IMG/VR virus record: IMGVR_UViG_3300035183_001074 | Location: 1 to 32,408 of that record | Strand: one strand, 5' to 3' | Source: a virus | Length of the DNA stretch: 32,408 bases | Part shown: piece by piece, positions 21,936-30,463 of the stretch | How positions within the stretch are numbered: position 1 is the stretch's first letter | How the letters are laid out: each line of letters starts with the position of its first letter | Notes under the pieces: generated by a model | Seen by the model: only the letters and a program-made list of their open reading frames with translations | Databases searched by the model: none | What the model was told of the DNA's origin: nothing | Translations under genes and position numbers: made by a program

Positions 21936-24627
21936 CGCCCAGCAGCGCCTGGGCGCGATCCGCGATCGGATCGAGCAGCTGGGGCGCGACGTCAAGGCGG
22001 GCGCGATCTCCTGGGACCAGTACGAAACGCAGCTGCAGGCGGTCGTGCACGATGCCGATCGGCTGCAGAAAGAGCTGAGCCAGACCGCCCGCGTCACGCA
22101 GGATCAGACGCAGGCGACGCAGCGTGGGACCACGGCGCTCCAGGACCTCCATAGCCTGCTGCTGCGCTACGTCTCGGCGGCGGCCATCGGATCGGCCATC
22201 CGATCGACGACCGAGTGGGCCGGTCGCCTGACGGATCTCGCCGCGCGCACGGGCATTTCGACGCAGACCCTGCAAAAGTTCGAGCTCGCGGCCAAGCTCA
22301 CGGGGGGCACGCTCGATGAGGTCGTGATCGCGACGCAGCGGTTGCAGCAGCGGCTTTTTGATCCCACCACCAACAAGAGCGTCGTCGCCGCGGCCGAGCG
22401 CCTGGGGCTCTCCTTCAAGCAATTGCGGGAGCAGCGGCCCGATGAAGCCTTCGCGGCCGTCGCCCAAGCCTTGGCCCAGATCGAGCGGCCCGGGGAACGG
22501 GTCGCGCTCGTGACCGAACTGATGGGGCGCGGCGCCGAAGGCGTCCTGCCGGCGATGTTGGCGCTGGCCGACGTCCTGAAGCAGGACGTGCCATTGGCCT
22601 CCGAGGCATCGCTCCAGAAACTGGATGATCTCGGCGATGCGATCAGCGAGCTGTGGCAGCGGGGCAAAGTCCTCATCGCGGAGATCTTCACGCCGTTGGT
22701 TCCGATTCTCCAGGCGCTCGCGGGTCTGCTGCGGCTCCTGCAGCCGCTGATCAGCGGCGTGGCGACGGCCTTCGCGAAACTCGTGGATGCGATGGCGGGC
22801 CGGGCGCTCCGGGAAGCGCGCGAGAATCTCACTCTGTGGTTCGGCACGGTGGCCCCGCCTGGCGCGCCCGGACGGCCACGCCTGCCGATGGGCGAACCGA
22901 TCACCGCGCCAGGCCTACCGCCCGATCTCGATCAGATTCTGCGCCAGCCGATTGCCACGCCCTCGGAGGGGGGCCGCGCGAGCGCACGAGGGCGACGCGC
23001 GTTTGTCGCGGGCGTCACGATCCGGCCGATGACGCCCGAGGATGCCGCGGCCTGGGTGGCGGCCATGCCGACATTGCCCCTGCCGCCCCCCGAAATCATG
23101 CGCACGGGCCTGGTCCCGGCGCGCGGCCTGCCGGGCGGCGGGATGATCACGCTGCCGCTGTCGCCGACACCCGTCTCCCCAGGGACCGCCCGGATCCCCT
23201 GGTTCGAGCGCCTGTTCGGGACGGACTTTGCGCCCTCGATCGCGTCCACGATCCTCGGCTCGCTCATGGGCGGCGGATCGGTGGGCCGCAGCCTCGGGGG
23301 CCTCGCCGGCGGCGCGTTCTTCTCGGGATCCGTCGGCAATCTCCTGGCGCGCGGCGCGATGAATCTCTTCGGATCGACGATCGGCGGGGCGCTGGGATCG
23401 ATCCTGCCCGGCGTCGGCACCTGGCTGGGGTCGATGGTCGGCGGGCTCTTCGGCAAGCTCTTTGGCGGCAGCGAAGAGTCGCGGGTCGTCAATCCCAAGC
23501 GCGATGAGTTCCTCGCGCAGTTTGGGGGCGCCCAGGCGTTGGCCGCGCGCTTGGCGGAGCTGCCGGTCTCGATGGGCGGGGGCGTCGGCGGCGGCCGCCT
23601 GATGCAGGATCTGTTTGACGCGAAGAAAGCTAAAGACTTCGAGCAGGCCGTACGCAACATCGTCAACGCCCTCGAACAGTATGAAGCGACGCAGGGCCGC
23701 ATCAAGACGCTCGAATCGCAGATCGAGACGCTCCGTAAGCAACAGGCCGTGAGCTGGAAGGACATGGAGCGCATCGCGCGCGAGTATGGCATCGAGATCG
23801 ACGCGCTCGGGCAGGAGTTCCAGCAGCTGAAGGGCACGGACTTTGCCACGAAGATTCTGAACGATTTCGACGTCCTCAAGCGCGGTGGGGCGGACGTCGG
23901 CACGATCCTGTTCGGGATGAAGGAAGAGTTCAGCGAGCTCGTCCGCTTTGCGCTCAAGTTCGGCGTGGCCCTGCCCGAGAATCTCCGGCCGATGGTCGAA
24001 GAGCTCGCGCGCGCGGGGCTGCTGACCGACGAGTTCGGCAACAAGATCGAGGACGTCTCACAGCTCACATGGGGCGAGCCCGTCAAAACGCAGTCCGAGA
24101 TCCTGGGCGATGCGATTCAGAAGCTCGTCGAGGAGCTCGAAAAGTTGCGCCAGACGTTGGCGGGGGAGCTGCCGCGTGGGGCCCGCGAGGGCCTCGAGGA
24201 GACCGACCGGATTCTGCGCGGGTATGAGCCGCCCGAGATCGAGGTGCCCTATCGCTTCCGGGCGCATGGGCCGGGACCGGGCGAGGGCGGGGGGGACGAG
24301 TTCGCGTCGGCCGGTGGCCTCGTAACGCCCGACGGCCTGCGCACCTTCGCGCGCGGCGGCCTGGTGCGGGGCTTGGATCGCATCCCGGCGCTCTTGGAAC
24401 CGGGCGAATTCGTCTTCTCGCGCGGGGCCGTGCAGCGGCTCGGCGCGCGCGCGCTGCAGGCGCTCAATCGCGGCGCGAGCTTCGCGGTGGGTGACATTCA
24501 TGTGACCGTCGATGCGCGCGAGTCCGTCTTTGATGAGGTCTCGGCGCAAGCGCTCGCGCGGAAGCTGGCGACAGCGTTGACGACAGAGCTGCAGCGCCGC
24601 GGCGGCCTAACGCCGGTGGTGGCCTGA
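21886..24627 (+). CDS. Tail tape measure protein (913 aa)
   Basis: The longest gene in the window follows the chaperones. It opens with SREITIRIVAETADAQQRLG and a long charged/Gln-rich coiled coil with regular heptads (RIEQLGRDVKAG, DRLQKELSQTARV). A TP901-like core follows (TTEWAGRLTDLAARTGIS). Residues about 443-528 are a Gly/Ala/Leu hydrophobic stretch (TILGSLMGGGSVGRSLGGLA and on) suited to membrane contact during DNA ejection. A second coiled coil (QYEATQGRIKTLESQIETLR) comes after it. At about 0.15 nm per residue, a tail near 135-140 nm is expected, though this ignores processing. Confidence 0.9.
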   Translation: MAASREITIRIVAETADAQQRLGAIRDRIEQLGRDVKAGAISWDQYETQLQAVVHDADRLQKELSQTARVTQDQTQATQRGTTALQDLHSLLLRYVSAAAIGSAIRSTTEWAGRLTDLAARTGISTQTLQKFELAAKLTGGTLDEVVIATQRLQQRLFDPTTNKSVVAAAERLGLSFKQLREQRPDEAFAAVAQALAQIERPGERVALVTELMGRGAEGVLPAMLALADVLKQDVPLASEASLQKLDDLGDAISELWQRGKVLIAEIFTPLVPILQALAGLLRLLQPLISGVATAFAKLVDAMAGRALREARENLTLWFGTVAPPGAPGRPRLPMGEPITAPGLPPDLDQILRQPIATPSEGGRASARGRRAFVAGVTIRPMTPEDAAAWVAAMPTLPLPPPEIMRTGLVPARGLPGGGMITLPLSPTPVSPGTARIPWFERLFGTDFAPSIASTILGSLMGGGSVGRSLGGLAGGAFFSGSVGNLLARGAMNLFGSTIGGALGSILPGVGTWLGSMVGGLFGKLFGGSEESRVVNPKRDEFLAQFGGAQALAARLAELPVSMGGGVGGGRLMQDLFDAKKAKDFEQAVRNIVNALEQYEATQGRIKTLESQIETLRKQQAVSWKDMERIAREYGIEIDALGQEFQQLKGTDFATKILNDFDVLKRGGADVGTILFGMKEEFSELVRFALKFGVALPENLRPMVEELARAGLLTDEFGNKIEDVSQLTWGEPVKTQSEILGDAIQKLVEELEKLRQTLAGELPRGAREGLEETDRILRGYEPPEIEVPYRFRAHGPGPGEGGGDEFASAGGLVTPDGLRTFARGGLVRGLDRIPALLEPGEFVFSRGAVQRLGARALQALNRGASFAVGDIHVTVDARESVFDEVSAQALARKLATALTTELQRRGGLTPVVA

Positions 24628-24629
24628 CG

Positions 24630-25982
24630 ATGGGCATCTCGGGATCGCAGCTCGCCCCCACGTATGCGCGCGCGAATCGGGCGCGATTCGGCGCGGCCCG
24701 GACGGACTACTACCGGCCCATCAATCTGCATCTGCGGATCAATGGGAGTCCCGTCGGATCGCGGCTGGATGTGTCCTCGTTCACCCTGACGCTCGAACGC
24801 GAGGCGTCGACGCTGAGTTTCGTGCTCTTGGGTGGCACGGCCCCCACGGTGGGCCAAGAGGTCGTGGCCGGATTGGGATCGGCGGACAATCGCCTCTTCG
24901 GCGGGCGGATCGTCTCGATCACGACGCACGTGGGCTTTCGCGTGGGCGCGCGCGTGCAGTATCTGTGTCAGGCCGTCGATTACACGTTCGACTTCAAGCG
25001 CCTGGTGCTGAGACGGTATACCAATTGGTCGGCGTCGGCGATGGTCGCCGATCTCATGACGCGGTTCGCGCCCAATTTTTCGATCAACCACGTGCAGACG
25101 GGCCTGCCGGTCATCAACGAGATGGCCTTCACGATGGAGAGCGTCCCCGCCGCGCTCACCCGGATCGCGCAGGCCGTCGGCGCGAGCTGGTACGTGGATC
25201 CCAACAAGGATCTGCATTTCTTCACGACCGATACGACCAAGGTGACCGTCGAAGCGATCACGGCGAGCAGTCTCCATGAATGGCGGCATCTGCAGCATAC
25301 GACCGATCTGAGCGGGGTGCGGACGCGGGTCTATGTCGAAGGTCGTGGCGGGCCGCTGAGGCAGAACTGGAACGCGTCCTACGAACTGGGCCAGCTTTAC
25401 GTCGATGAGGCGCCGATCCTCTTCGCGGACCCCACGATCATCTCGCCCGCCTATGTGCGCGTCAAGCAGGCGCGCGTGCGGTATCAGTTGATCCACAGCA
25501 CGCCTCCGCCGACCTATCTGGTCGTCCACAGTGAATCCGTGGGCGAGGCTCTCTCACATCCCCAACAGGCCGTCGTTGGAGAGGACGTGAATCAATGGGT
25601 CGAACGGAATGACACGAGCGCGCAAACGGCCTTGGCGGGTCTGGAGGGCGGCGATGGCATTCGCGAGGCCTACGTCCAGGATCGCCGCCTGAGCTATGAC
25701 GGCTGCGTGGCCCGTGGAGATGCCGAGCTCGCCGTGCGCGCCACGCCCGATGAGGCGATTACCTATGAGACCCGCGATCCGAACAGCTGGCCGGGGCGTT
25801 CGGTCACGGTGAATGTGGCGGGGATCAGCGGAACATATCGGATCCAACGGGTACAGTTGCGCGGCATCGAGCTCGATGGCCGGAACGACTTTCCGCTTCG
25901 GCGGGTCTGGGCCACGAATCGCCCACGCGATTTCTACGCCTACTTGCGCGAGTTCGAACAGAGCACGGCACGACGATCGTGA
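24630..25982 (+). CDS. Tail hub / baseplate-type protein (450 aa)
   Basis: The protein is beta-rich: INLHLRINGSPVGSRLDVSS, STLSFVLLGGTAPTVGQEVV, RLFGGRIVSITTHVG, then FNLK-like repeats. AMVADLMTRFAPNFSI and TRIAQAVGASWYVDPNKDLH follow. The sequence of an OB-like barrel, small alpha/beta units and a LysM-like patch resembles the gp27/gpD-type hub at the tail tip. It follows the tape measure directly, as hubs do. I see no catalytic motif. A precise family is not assigned. Confidence 0.7.
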   Translation: MGISGSQLAPTYARANRARFGAARTDYYRPINLHLRINGSPVGSRLDVSSFTLTLEREASTLSFVLLGGTAPTVGQEVVAGLGSADNRLFGGRIVSITTHVGFRVGARVQYLCQAVDYTFDFKRLVLRRYTNWSASAMVADLMTRFAPNFSINHVQTGLPVINEMAFTMESVPAALTRIAQAVGASWYVDPNKDLHFFTTDTTKVTVEAITASSLHEWRHLQHTTDLSGVRTRVYVEGRGGPLRQNWNASYELGQLYVDEAPILFADPTIISPAYVRVKQARVRYQLIHSTPPPTYLVVHSESVGEALSHPQQAVVGEDVNQWVERNDTSAQTALAGLEGGDGIREAYVQDRRLSYDGCVARGDAELAVRATPDEAITYETRDPNSWPGRSVTVNVAGISGTYRIQRVQLRGIELDGRNDFPLRRVWATNRPRDFYAYLREFEQSTARRS

Positions 25983-25988
25983 GGGTAT

Positions 25989-26564
25989 ATGGCCGCGACG
26001 ACGATTTCCCGCGCGACGATTACCGACGATGATGGGTCGGGCACGACCGGCACGATCCTCAATAGTGCCTGGGTCAACAGTGCCATCTATGACCGCATCG
26101 ATGCGCTCTTTACGCAGCAGACGTTCGAGCTCGAGTCCGCGCATGCGGGCACCAGTAAAACGCTGACGGTCGCCAATACGAGTAACACGTCGTCATCATC
26201 GACTCTCCTCGTGATTACGGTCGGTGGCTCGAACGCGGGGAATCCATATATCCAATACAACGTCCAAAACATGACGTCGTGGGCCCATGGGATCGATAAC
26301 AGCGATAATGACAGTTGGAAGTTGGCACCGTCGGCCACCGTGTCCGTCAATACAGCCCTGACGGTGACGGTCAGCCGGCGCGTCATCATTGCCGGTGGCT
26401 ACAGCGCGCCCACGGGCGTGCTCGAAATCACCGGCCGTCCCGTTACCTCCCTGCCCGCCGGGAGTGCCAGCGAAAACGGACGACTCGAGATCGACACGAC
26501 GAACAACCGCTTGGTCTATTATGCCGGCGGCAATCGGTACTATCTCGTGGGTGGAACTTTCTGA
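25989..26564 (+). CDS. Beta-rich tail fibre-like protein (191 aa)
   Basis: ATG 25989 follows GAGGG by 3 bases. The start ATITDDDGSGTTGTILNSAW and the following NSAIYDRIDALF resemble the N-terminal attachment part of many phage tail and fibre proteins. A Ser/Thr/Asn-rich beta region (VANTSNTSSSSTLLVITVGG) and a C-terminal tip of the kind that ends in Gly/Tyr (RLVYYAGGNRYYLVGGTF) follow. The last residues fit a trimeric fibre tip. Receptor binding is possible but not shown. Confidence 0.6.
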   Translation: MAATTISRATITDDDGSGTTGTILNSAWVNSAIYDRIDALFTQQTFELESAHAGTSKTLTVANTSNTSSSSTLLVITVGGSNAGNPYIQYNVQNMTSWAHGIDNSDNDSWKLAPSATVSVNTALTVTVSRRVIIAGGYSAPTGVLEITGRPVTSLPAGSASENGRLEIDTTNNRLVYYAGGNRYYLVGGTF

Positions 26565-26566
26565 TC

Positions 26567-26827
26567 ATGGATCAGCCTTCGACGCCCGCCGGCGAGATCG
26601 CCGCGCGGTTGGATCCCGCCACCTATTGGCGGCTGCGGGCCTTGCAGTGGGCCTGGGAGCGCGCCCAGTGGCGCGCCGAAGCCTGGCGCTGGCGCGCGGA
26701 GATGGAGCGGCGCGAGTACGAGGCCGCTTTCGCGCAGGTCGCGCGGGAGTTGGCCCTCGATCCCGCTCGCGCCTATACCTGGGATGATGCCGCCTGCGCC
26801 TGGCGCTGGCCGGAGCCGATGCCATGA
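26567..26827 (+). CDS. Small Trp-rich hypothetical protein (86 aa)
   Basis: The ATG lies 2 bases after the previous stop. The core is a long helix crowded with Trp, Arg and Glu (LRALQWAWERAQWRAEAWRW, then AEMERREYEAAFAQVARELA), followed by YTWDDAACAWRWPEPMP. I see no membrane helix or signal peptide. Its function is unknown. It is the first of several short genes leading to the lysis-like pair. Confidence 0.6.
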   Translation: MDQPSTPAGEIAARLDPATYWRLRALQWAWERAQWRAEAWRWRAEMERREYEAAFAQVARELALDPARAYTWDDAACAWRWPEPMP

Positions 26828-27006
26828 CCCGGATCGATCGGCCGGAGCGGGACTGCCCACATTGCGATGGGCGCGACGCCGCGGAATGGGACGCCATTCT
26901 GCGCCGCTGGGTCTGCCCGCGCTGCGCGCGCGCATGGCCGCCTCGCGTGCCCGATGAGACGGTCGATCCCGAGTGCGCGCGGACGGATGTGGGAGCCTCG
27001 CCGTGA
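26824..27006 (+). CDS. Small zinc-ribbon-like protein (60 aa)
   Basis: The ATG overlaps the previous stop by 4 bases. DCPHCDGRDAAEWDAILRRW and VCPRCARAW supply two CxxC pairs (C11/C14 and C31/C34), the pattern of a zinc ribbon. The sequence after about residue 40 is acidic. It might recruit or regulate the proteins of this small-gene group, but no function can be named. Confidence 0.65.
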   Translation: MTRIDRPERDCPHCDGRDAAEWDAILRRWVCPRCARAWPPRVPDETVDPECARTDVGASP

Positions 27007-27554
27007 CGACACGCCAAGCGGCGCGGGTGGCCTGGGTGCGGCAGGCCCTCTGGCCGGCGACCCGGGCGCTCTTGCCGCCTGAGATGGGCTCGGATGATGC
27101 CCTGGCCCTCTTGGTCGCCATCGGCTGGCAGGAATCCCGGTGGTCAGCACGTCGGCAGATGGAGGGGCCCGCGCGGGGGTTTTTGCAGTTCGAGCGCGCC
27201 GGCCTGGATGCCGTGCTGCGCCACCAGGCCACGCGCCGGCCGGCCACGTCCCTGGCGTACGCCTTGGGCTATCCGGCCGACGTGGCGGCCCTCTGGGACG
27301 CGATCGCCGACAATGACGTGCTGGGCCTAGGCCTCGGACGTCTGTTGCTCTGGAGCCTGCCTGAGCGGCTGCCGGGGCCATCCGAACCGGATCGGGGCTG
27401 GGCCCAGTATCGGGCCGCCTGGCAGCCCGGACGCCCGAGGCCCGAGACATGGCCCGAGGCGTGGGCCATTGGCTGGGATCAGCGGGAGGACCGCCATGCT
27501 CTACGTGGCCGTCGCCGGCACGTGGGCGCAGCACGACGCCGACACGGCGATTGA
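27003..27554 (+). CDS. Lytic transglycosylase / lysozyme-like protein (183 aa)
   Basis: The GTG overlaps the previous stop. LLVAIGWQESRWSARRQMEG (with E44 in the QES motif) followed by ARGFLQFERAGLDAV matches the core of lysozyme-like transglycosylases: the catalytic Glu, then the G-x-x-Q-F segment. The remaining helices (LAYALGYPADVAALWDAIAD, LGLGLGRLLLWSLPE) fit this fold. It would cut peptidoglycan for host lysis or for tail-driven entry. The last 30 residues overlap the next gene by 59 bases and are basic. No holin or export signal is evident. Confidence 0.7.
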   Translation: MTTRQAARVAWVRQALWPATRALLPPEMGSDDALALLVAIGWQESRWSARRQMEGPARGFLQFERAGLDAVLRHQATRRPATSLAYALGYPADVAALWDAIADNDVLGLGLGRLLLWSLPERLPGPSEPDRGWAQYRAAWQPGRPRPETWPEAWAIGWDQREDRHALRGRRRHVGAARRRHGD

Positions 27555-28164
27555 CCCGTGGCGGGATTGGTGGCACCCACAATCCCACTATGCCGCCGAG
27601 CTCCGGGTGTTGGGGTGGACGCCACTTCGGCCCGATCCCTTCCGGTGGTCCACGGATCTCGATGGCACATGGCTGCAGCGCCTCGTCCAGCGCCGACGCT
27701 GGGGCGATTGGCTGGCCGCCGCCTATGCCCTCTGCTACTACTGCGATCAGGCGCCCCAGGGCGCGCGCCCGAGAGGCCCCCGCAGGCCGGCGGATCGTCC
27801 CGTGCTGATCGCGCATTCACACGGCGGCCAAGTCGCCCTCCTCGCCACGGGTCTCTTGGGTCTCTCTGTCGCCGGCCTCGTCACCGTCTGCACGCCCGTG
27901 CGCGCCGATGTGCTGGATCTCGTCGGCGCCGACGCGCCGCAGCCGTGGTGGCACCTCTATAGCGATGGCGCCGATCGCTGGCAGTGGCTCGGCGAGTGGG
28001 GCGATGGCCTGTTGCGCGTCGCGCGCCAGATGCCCCCGCCGGCGATCAATCTCCCGGCTGCCGTCGGCTTCGGTCATACTGGCCTGCTGACGACCCGCGC
28101 GGGGCTCCGCGTCTGGCCCGATCTGCTGCGGCGCCTCGAGGCGGCCGTATCGCGGGAGCCATGA
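27496..28164 (+). CDS. Alpha/beta hydrolase, esterase- or LysB-like (222 aa)
   Basis: ATG 27496 follows GGAGGA by 5 bases, so the longer frame at 27469 is not needed. The first strand MLYVAVAGTW, the nucleophile elbow IAHSHGGQVALLA (S108), the strand AGLVTVCTPVRAD, an Asp in LYSDGADRW (D157 or D160) and a His in GFGHTGLLT (H194) give a complete catalytic triad. The enzyme probably hydrolyses an ester in the host envelope. LysB enzymes of mycobacteriophages do so, but have a different motif around the Ser. Position next to a lysozyme-like gene supports an envelope role. Confidence 0.75.
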   Translation: MLYVAVAGTWAQHDADTAIDPWRDWWHPQSHYAAELRVLGWTPLRPDPFRWSTDLDGTWLQRLVQRRRWGDWLAAAYALCYYCDQAPQGARPRGPRRPADRPVLIAHSHGGQVALLATGLLGLSVAGLVTVCTPVRADVLDLVGADAPQPWWHLYSDGADRWQWLGEWGDGLLRVARQMPPPAINLPAAVGFGHTGLLTTRAGLRVWPDLLRRLEAAVSREP

Positions 28165-28526
28165 CCAGCGAGGATCTCTGGCGACAGCTGCGCGGCGAGC
28201 GCGATGCGTGGCGGGATTTCGGCTTGCGTGCCTTGGCGGTGCTTGCGACGATGGTGGAGGGCGAGAGTGTCCCGCTGGTCCCGGCTCGTGAGCTGCTGCG
28301 ACGGGCGGCCCGCCAAGCCGTGGGCGTCTGTGGCGGATCGCACCGCGCGGCGGCGAGGCTCCTGGGGCTGTCACCGCGGATGCTCTCGTACTATCTGGCG
28401 GAGGGGTCCGAGGCCGATGCTGCCGATTCCGACGCGCCTGGCCACGGTCGTGGCGACGCTCTCGCGCCTCGGCGCGGACGCCCTCGCCCACGAGGTCGTC
28501 GAGACGCTGCAACGGCTGCCCATTGA
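28161..28526 (+). CDS. Fis-type helix-turn-helix protein (121 aa)
   Basis: The ATG overlaps the hydrolase stop by 4 bases. ELLRRAARQAVGVCGGSHRA followed by AARLLGLSPRMLSYYLAEG (about 45-81) matches the Fis/HTH_8 fold: the helix with CGG and the LLGLS..ML.YYL recognition helix. Such domains end bacterial enhancer-binding regulators. Here the domain stands alone with a short helical N-terminus. The C-terminal 40 residues are low-complexity and lie within the next gene. It could bind DNA during late transcription. Confidence 0.65.
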   Translation: MTSEDLWRQLRGERDAWRDFGLRALAVLATMVEGESVPLVPARELLRRAARQAVGVCGGSHRAAARLLGLSPRMLSYYLAEGSEADAADSDAPGHGRGDALAPRRGRPRPRGRRDAATAAH

Positions 28527-28707
28527 CGCCGTCGTCCTCGAGGTGGATGGGCGGCTTGTGCTGGCGCCCTATTGGGAATTGTTCTGCCTCGAAGTCGAAG
28601 CGGTGCGCCACGTGGATCGCGCGAGCGCAGCACGCCTCGACTGGTTGGCGTGGGTGTGGCGGCAGACGCTCGCGTCCACCCCGCATGTCTCGTCCACGCG
28701 CGTCTAA
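28417..28707 (+). CDS. Small hypothetical protein overlapping the Fis-type gene (96 aa)
   Basis: The start at ATG 28417 lies inside the preceding gene, giving a 110-base overlap. The sequence looks folded: LATVVATLSRLGADALAHEV, then AVVLEVDGRLVLAPYWELFC and RLDWLAWVWRQTLA. This helix, strand pair, helix order is more protein-like than the read-out in the other frame. A GGAGGG lies 12 bases upstream. The function is unknown. Confidence 0.6.
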   Translation: MLPIPTRLATVVATLSRLGADALAHEVVETLQRLPIDAVVLEVDGRLVLAPYWELFCLEVEAVRHVDRASAARLDWLAWVWRQTLASTPHVSSTRV

Positions 28708-28721
28708 GGAGTCACGAGCTG

Positions 28722-29459
28722 ATGGCCACGATCCCTCGCACCGTCACCCCGGCCGGGCGCCTCCGCCTTGTGCGGCACTCGCCGCCGCGCGTCGGCTGGC
28801 GCTGGCATCTGCAGAACTGGCTGCGCTACCGTCGTCACGATCTCTGGCGCCAGGTCATCCAGGCCCTCGCGGCCGCGCATCGCGAGATCATTGTGGCGCG
28901 CAGCACCCTGCGGCTCGCGACCTATCGGGCCGCCTGGGACGAGTTGGCGCCTTGGCAAGCCGAGACCTTGCGCCGCCTGCTCGCCGAGAATCACCCGGTC
29001 GCGTATCTGCCCGCGCACTTTGGGGGGCACGTGGTCGACTACGGCGTCGTGAGTACGCGCGTCGTGACCAACGCGGGCGTCAACTATCTGGTGGATTCCC
29101 TGCAGGGCACAGTCGAGCCAGAGAACTTGCGCTATCACGGCTTCGGCACCGGCACCAACGCCGAATCGGCGTCCGATACCGCGCTGCAGACCGAGCTAAC
29201 GACTCAGTACAACCCCGATAACACGCGGCCGACGGGCTCGCTGGGCGAAGGGGCCAGCGCCAACGTCTTCCGCACGGTCGGCACGCTCACGCCGGATAGT
29301 GGCGGCACGATCGCCATCACCGAGCACGGGATCTTCTCGCAGGCCGGCACGGGCGGGGGTACGCTGCTCGATCGGTCGGTGTTTGCGGCGAACAACATCA
29401 CGGCCGGCAGCGACAGCCTGCAGGCGACCTACGATCTCACGCTGAGCTCGGGAGGCTAA
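28722..29459 (+). CDS. Virion-associated structural protein (245 aa)
   Basis: ATG 28722 follows AAGGAG by 11 bases. The first 100 residues are helical and basic (WHLQNWLRYRRHDLWRQVIQ, AWQAETLRRLLAEN-like). The rest is beta-rich with VTNAGVNYLVDSLQG, HGFGTGTNAESASDTALQTE, TVGTLTPDSGGTIAITEHGI and LLDRSVFAANNITAG. This block resembles a conserved phage virion domain that I have seen with similar GTG, TEHGIF and LLDRSVF patterns. I cannot name the family or its place on the particle. Confidence 0.7.
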   Translation: MATIPRTVTPAGRLRLVRHSPPRVGWRWHLQNWLRYRRHDLWRQVIQALAAAHREIIVARSTLRLATYRAAWDELAPWQAETLRRLLAENHPVAYLPAHFGGHVVDYGVVSTRVVTNAGVNYLVDSLQGTVEPENLRYHGFGTGTNAESASDTALQTELTTQYNPDNTRPTGSLGEGASANVFRTVGTLTPDSGGTIAITEHGIFSQAGTGGGTLLDRSVFAANNITAGSDSLQATYDLTLSSGG

Positions 29460-29463
29460 TATC

Positions 29464-29874
29464 ATGGGGCGACGCCTGATCCGGGTCATCGTCGGGCTCA
29501 CGCTGATCGCGGCCTGGAACCACACGGCGGTCGCACAAACGCCGATCCCGCCCCCGAGCGGGCCGGTCGTCTTCTGCGCCGAGCAGACGCCGCCGGCGGC
29601 GGACAGCTATCAGCTCCGTTTCGATGGCGGGGCCCTCGAACCGCTGACGATGGATGCCTCGCTCGATTCCGCCTGCGCCGGCGTGTCGGGCGCCACGCAC
29701 TCGTTCCGGCTGCCGGCCGCGCGCTTCACGGTTGGGACGCATACGCTCCAGGTGCGCGCCAGGAACGCGTTCGGATCGACCGATGGGCCGGTGTTCAGCG
29801 TCGTCGTCGGCATTGCACCCGGGCCCCTGACCATCAAGGCGGTGATCGCGCCGTCGGGCGGCGGCCTCGAATGA
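29464..29874 (+). CDS. Exported Ig/FN3-like small protein (136 aa)
   Basis: The ATG follows GGAGG by 9 bases. MGRRLIRVIVGLTLIAAW is a typical signal sequence with a likely cut after AVA (about residue 24). The mature part is one beta domain (YQLRFDGGALEPLTM, SFRLPAARFTVGTHTLQVRA, SVVVGIAPGPLTI), with Cys residues near positions 38 and 70 that could form a disulfide. The motif APGPLTIK near the end recurs as APGPLMIR in the product of 30104. It may be a surface or periplasmic protein. Confidence 0.65.
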   Translation: MGRRLIRVIVGLTLIAAWNHTAVAQTPIPPPSGPVVFCAEQTPPAADSYQLRFDGGALEPLTMDASLDSACAGVSGATHSFRLPAARFTVGTHTLQVRARNAFGSTDGPVFSVVVGIAPGPLTIKAVIAPSGGGLE

Positions 29875-30104
29875 CCCGGCGATCCGCCCTCCGGGTGATC
29901 GGCCTCATCGCGGGCGGGGCGGGCCTGAGTGAGACCCCGCCCGCGTGGGCCACCCGTCTGGCGGACGCCTCTCGGCGTCGGCCCGTCCTCACGATCGACC
30001 TCGGCCAGTGGGACGCCATCGTCGTGCGGCATCCCGTCTATGGGCGGGAACCCTACGCCGCGGATCCGGCCGAGATCGCGCGGGCATTGGCCGCGGAGGA
30101 CTGA
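29871..30104 (+). CDS. Small protein with Tat-like signal (77 aa)
   Basis: The ATG overlaps the previous stop by 4 bases. MTRRSALRVIGLIAGGAGLS has the twin-Arg pattern (T-R-R-S-A-L) and a hydrophobic stretch typical of Tat export. A cut near AWA is possible. The remaining part, LTIDLGQWDAIVVRHPVYG and an acidic helix, is short. The overlap pattern shows it is co-translated with the two exported proteins around it. I recognise no family. Confidence 0.55.
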   Translation: MTRRSALRVIGLIAGGAGLSETPPAWATRLADASRRRPVLTIDLGQWDAIVVRHPVYGREPYAADPAEIARALAAED

Positions 30105-30460
30105 TGCGCTTGGCGCTCCTCGTGGCCCTGCTCGCCCAAACGCCCACCATGCGCCAGGTCGAAGTGCGGTGGAACCTCGATCCGTCGCACGAAGGCGTCA
30201 CGACGTGGCAGATTGAGGCGGATGGCACGCTCGCGCCCTGTACGGATGTCGCGGTGGGCTCGACGTATCGACGCTGCGTCTGGGTGGCGGAGGCGCGACC
30301 ATACCGGGCGATCCGGCTGCGTGGCATCCGAGATGTGTGCGTCGCTGCGGACGGCACCGTGCTACAGCCCTGTGCCGGCGCGTGGTCCGAGCCCATCGCG
30401 GCCGACCTGTCAACCGCCGCGCCGGGGCCGCTGATGATTCGGCAACTGCGAGGAGGGTGA
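30104..30460 (+). CDS. Exported Ig/FN3-like small protein (118 aa)
   Basis: The ATG overlaps the previous stop as TGATG. MRLALLVALLAQTPTM is a short signal-like sequence. The mature part has strands (VEVRWNLDPSHEGVTTWQIE, VAVGSTYRRCVWVAEARPYR, IRLRGIRDVCVAADGTV) and four Cys, enough for two disulfides. APGPLMIRQL near the end echoes the gene at 29464, so the two may be diverged copies. Confidence 0.6.
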   Translation: MRLALLVALLAQTPTMRQVEVRWNLDPSHEGVTTWQIEADGTLAPCTDVAVGSTYRRCVWVAEARPYRAIRLRGIRDVCVAADGTVLQPCAGAWSEPIAADLSTAAPGPLMIRQLRGG

Positions 30461-30463
30461 TCG

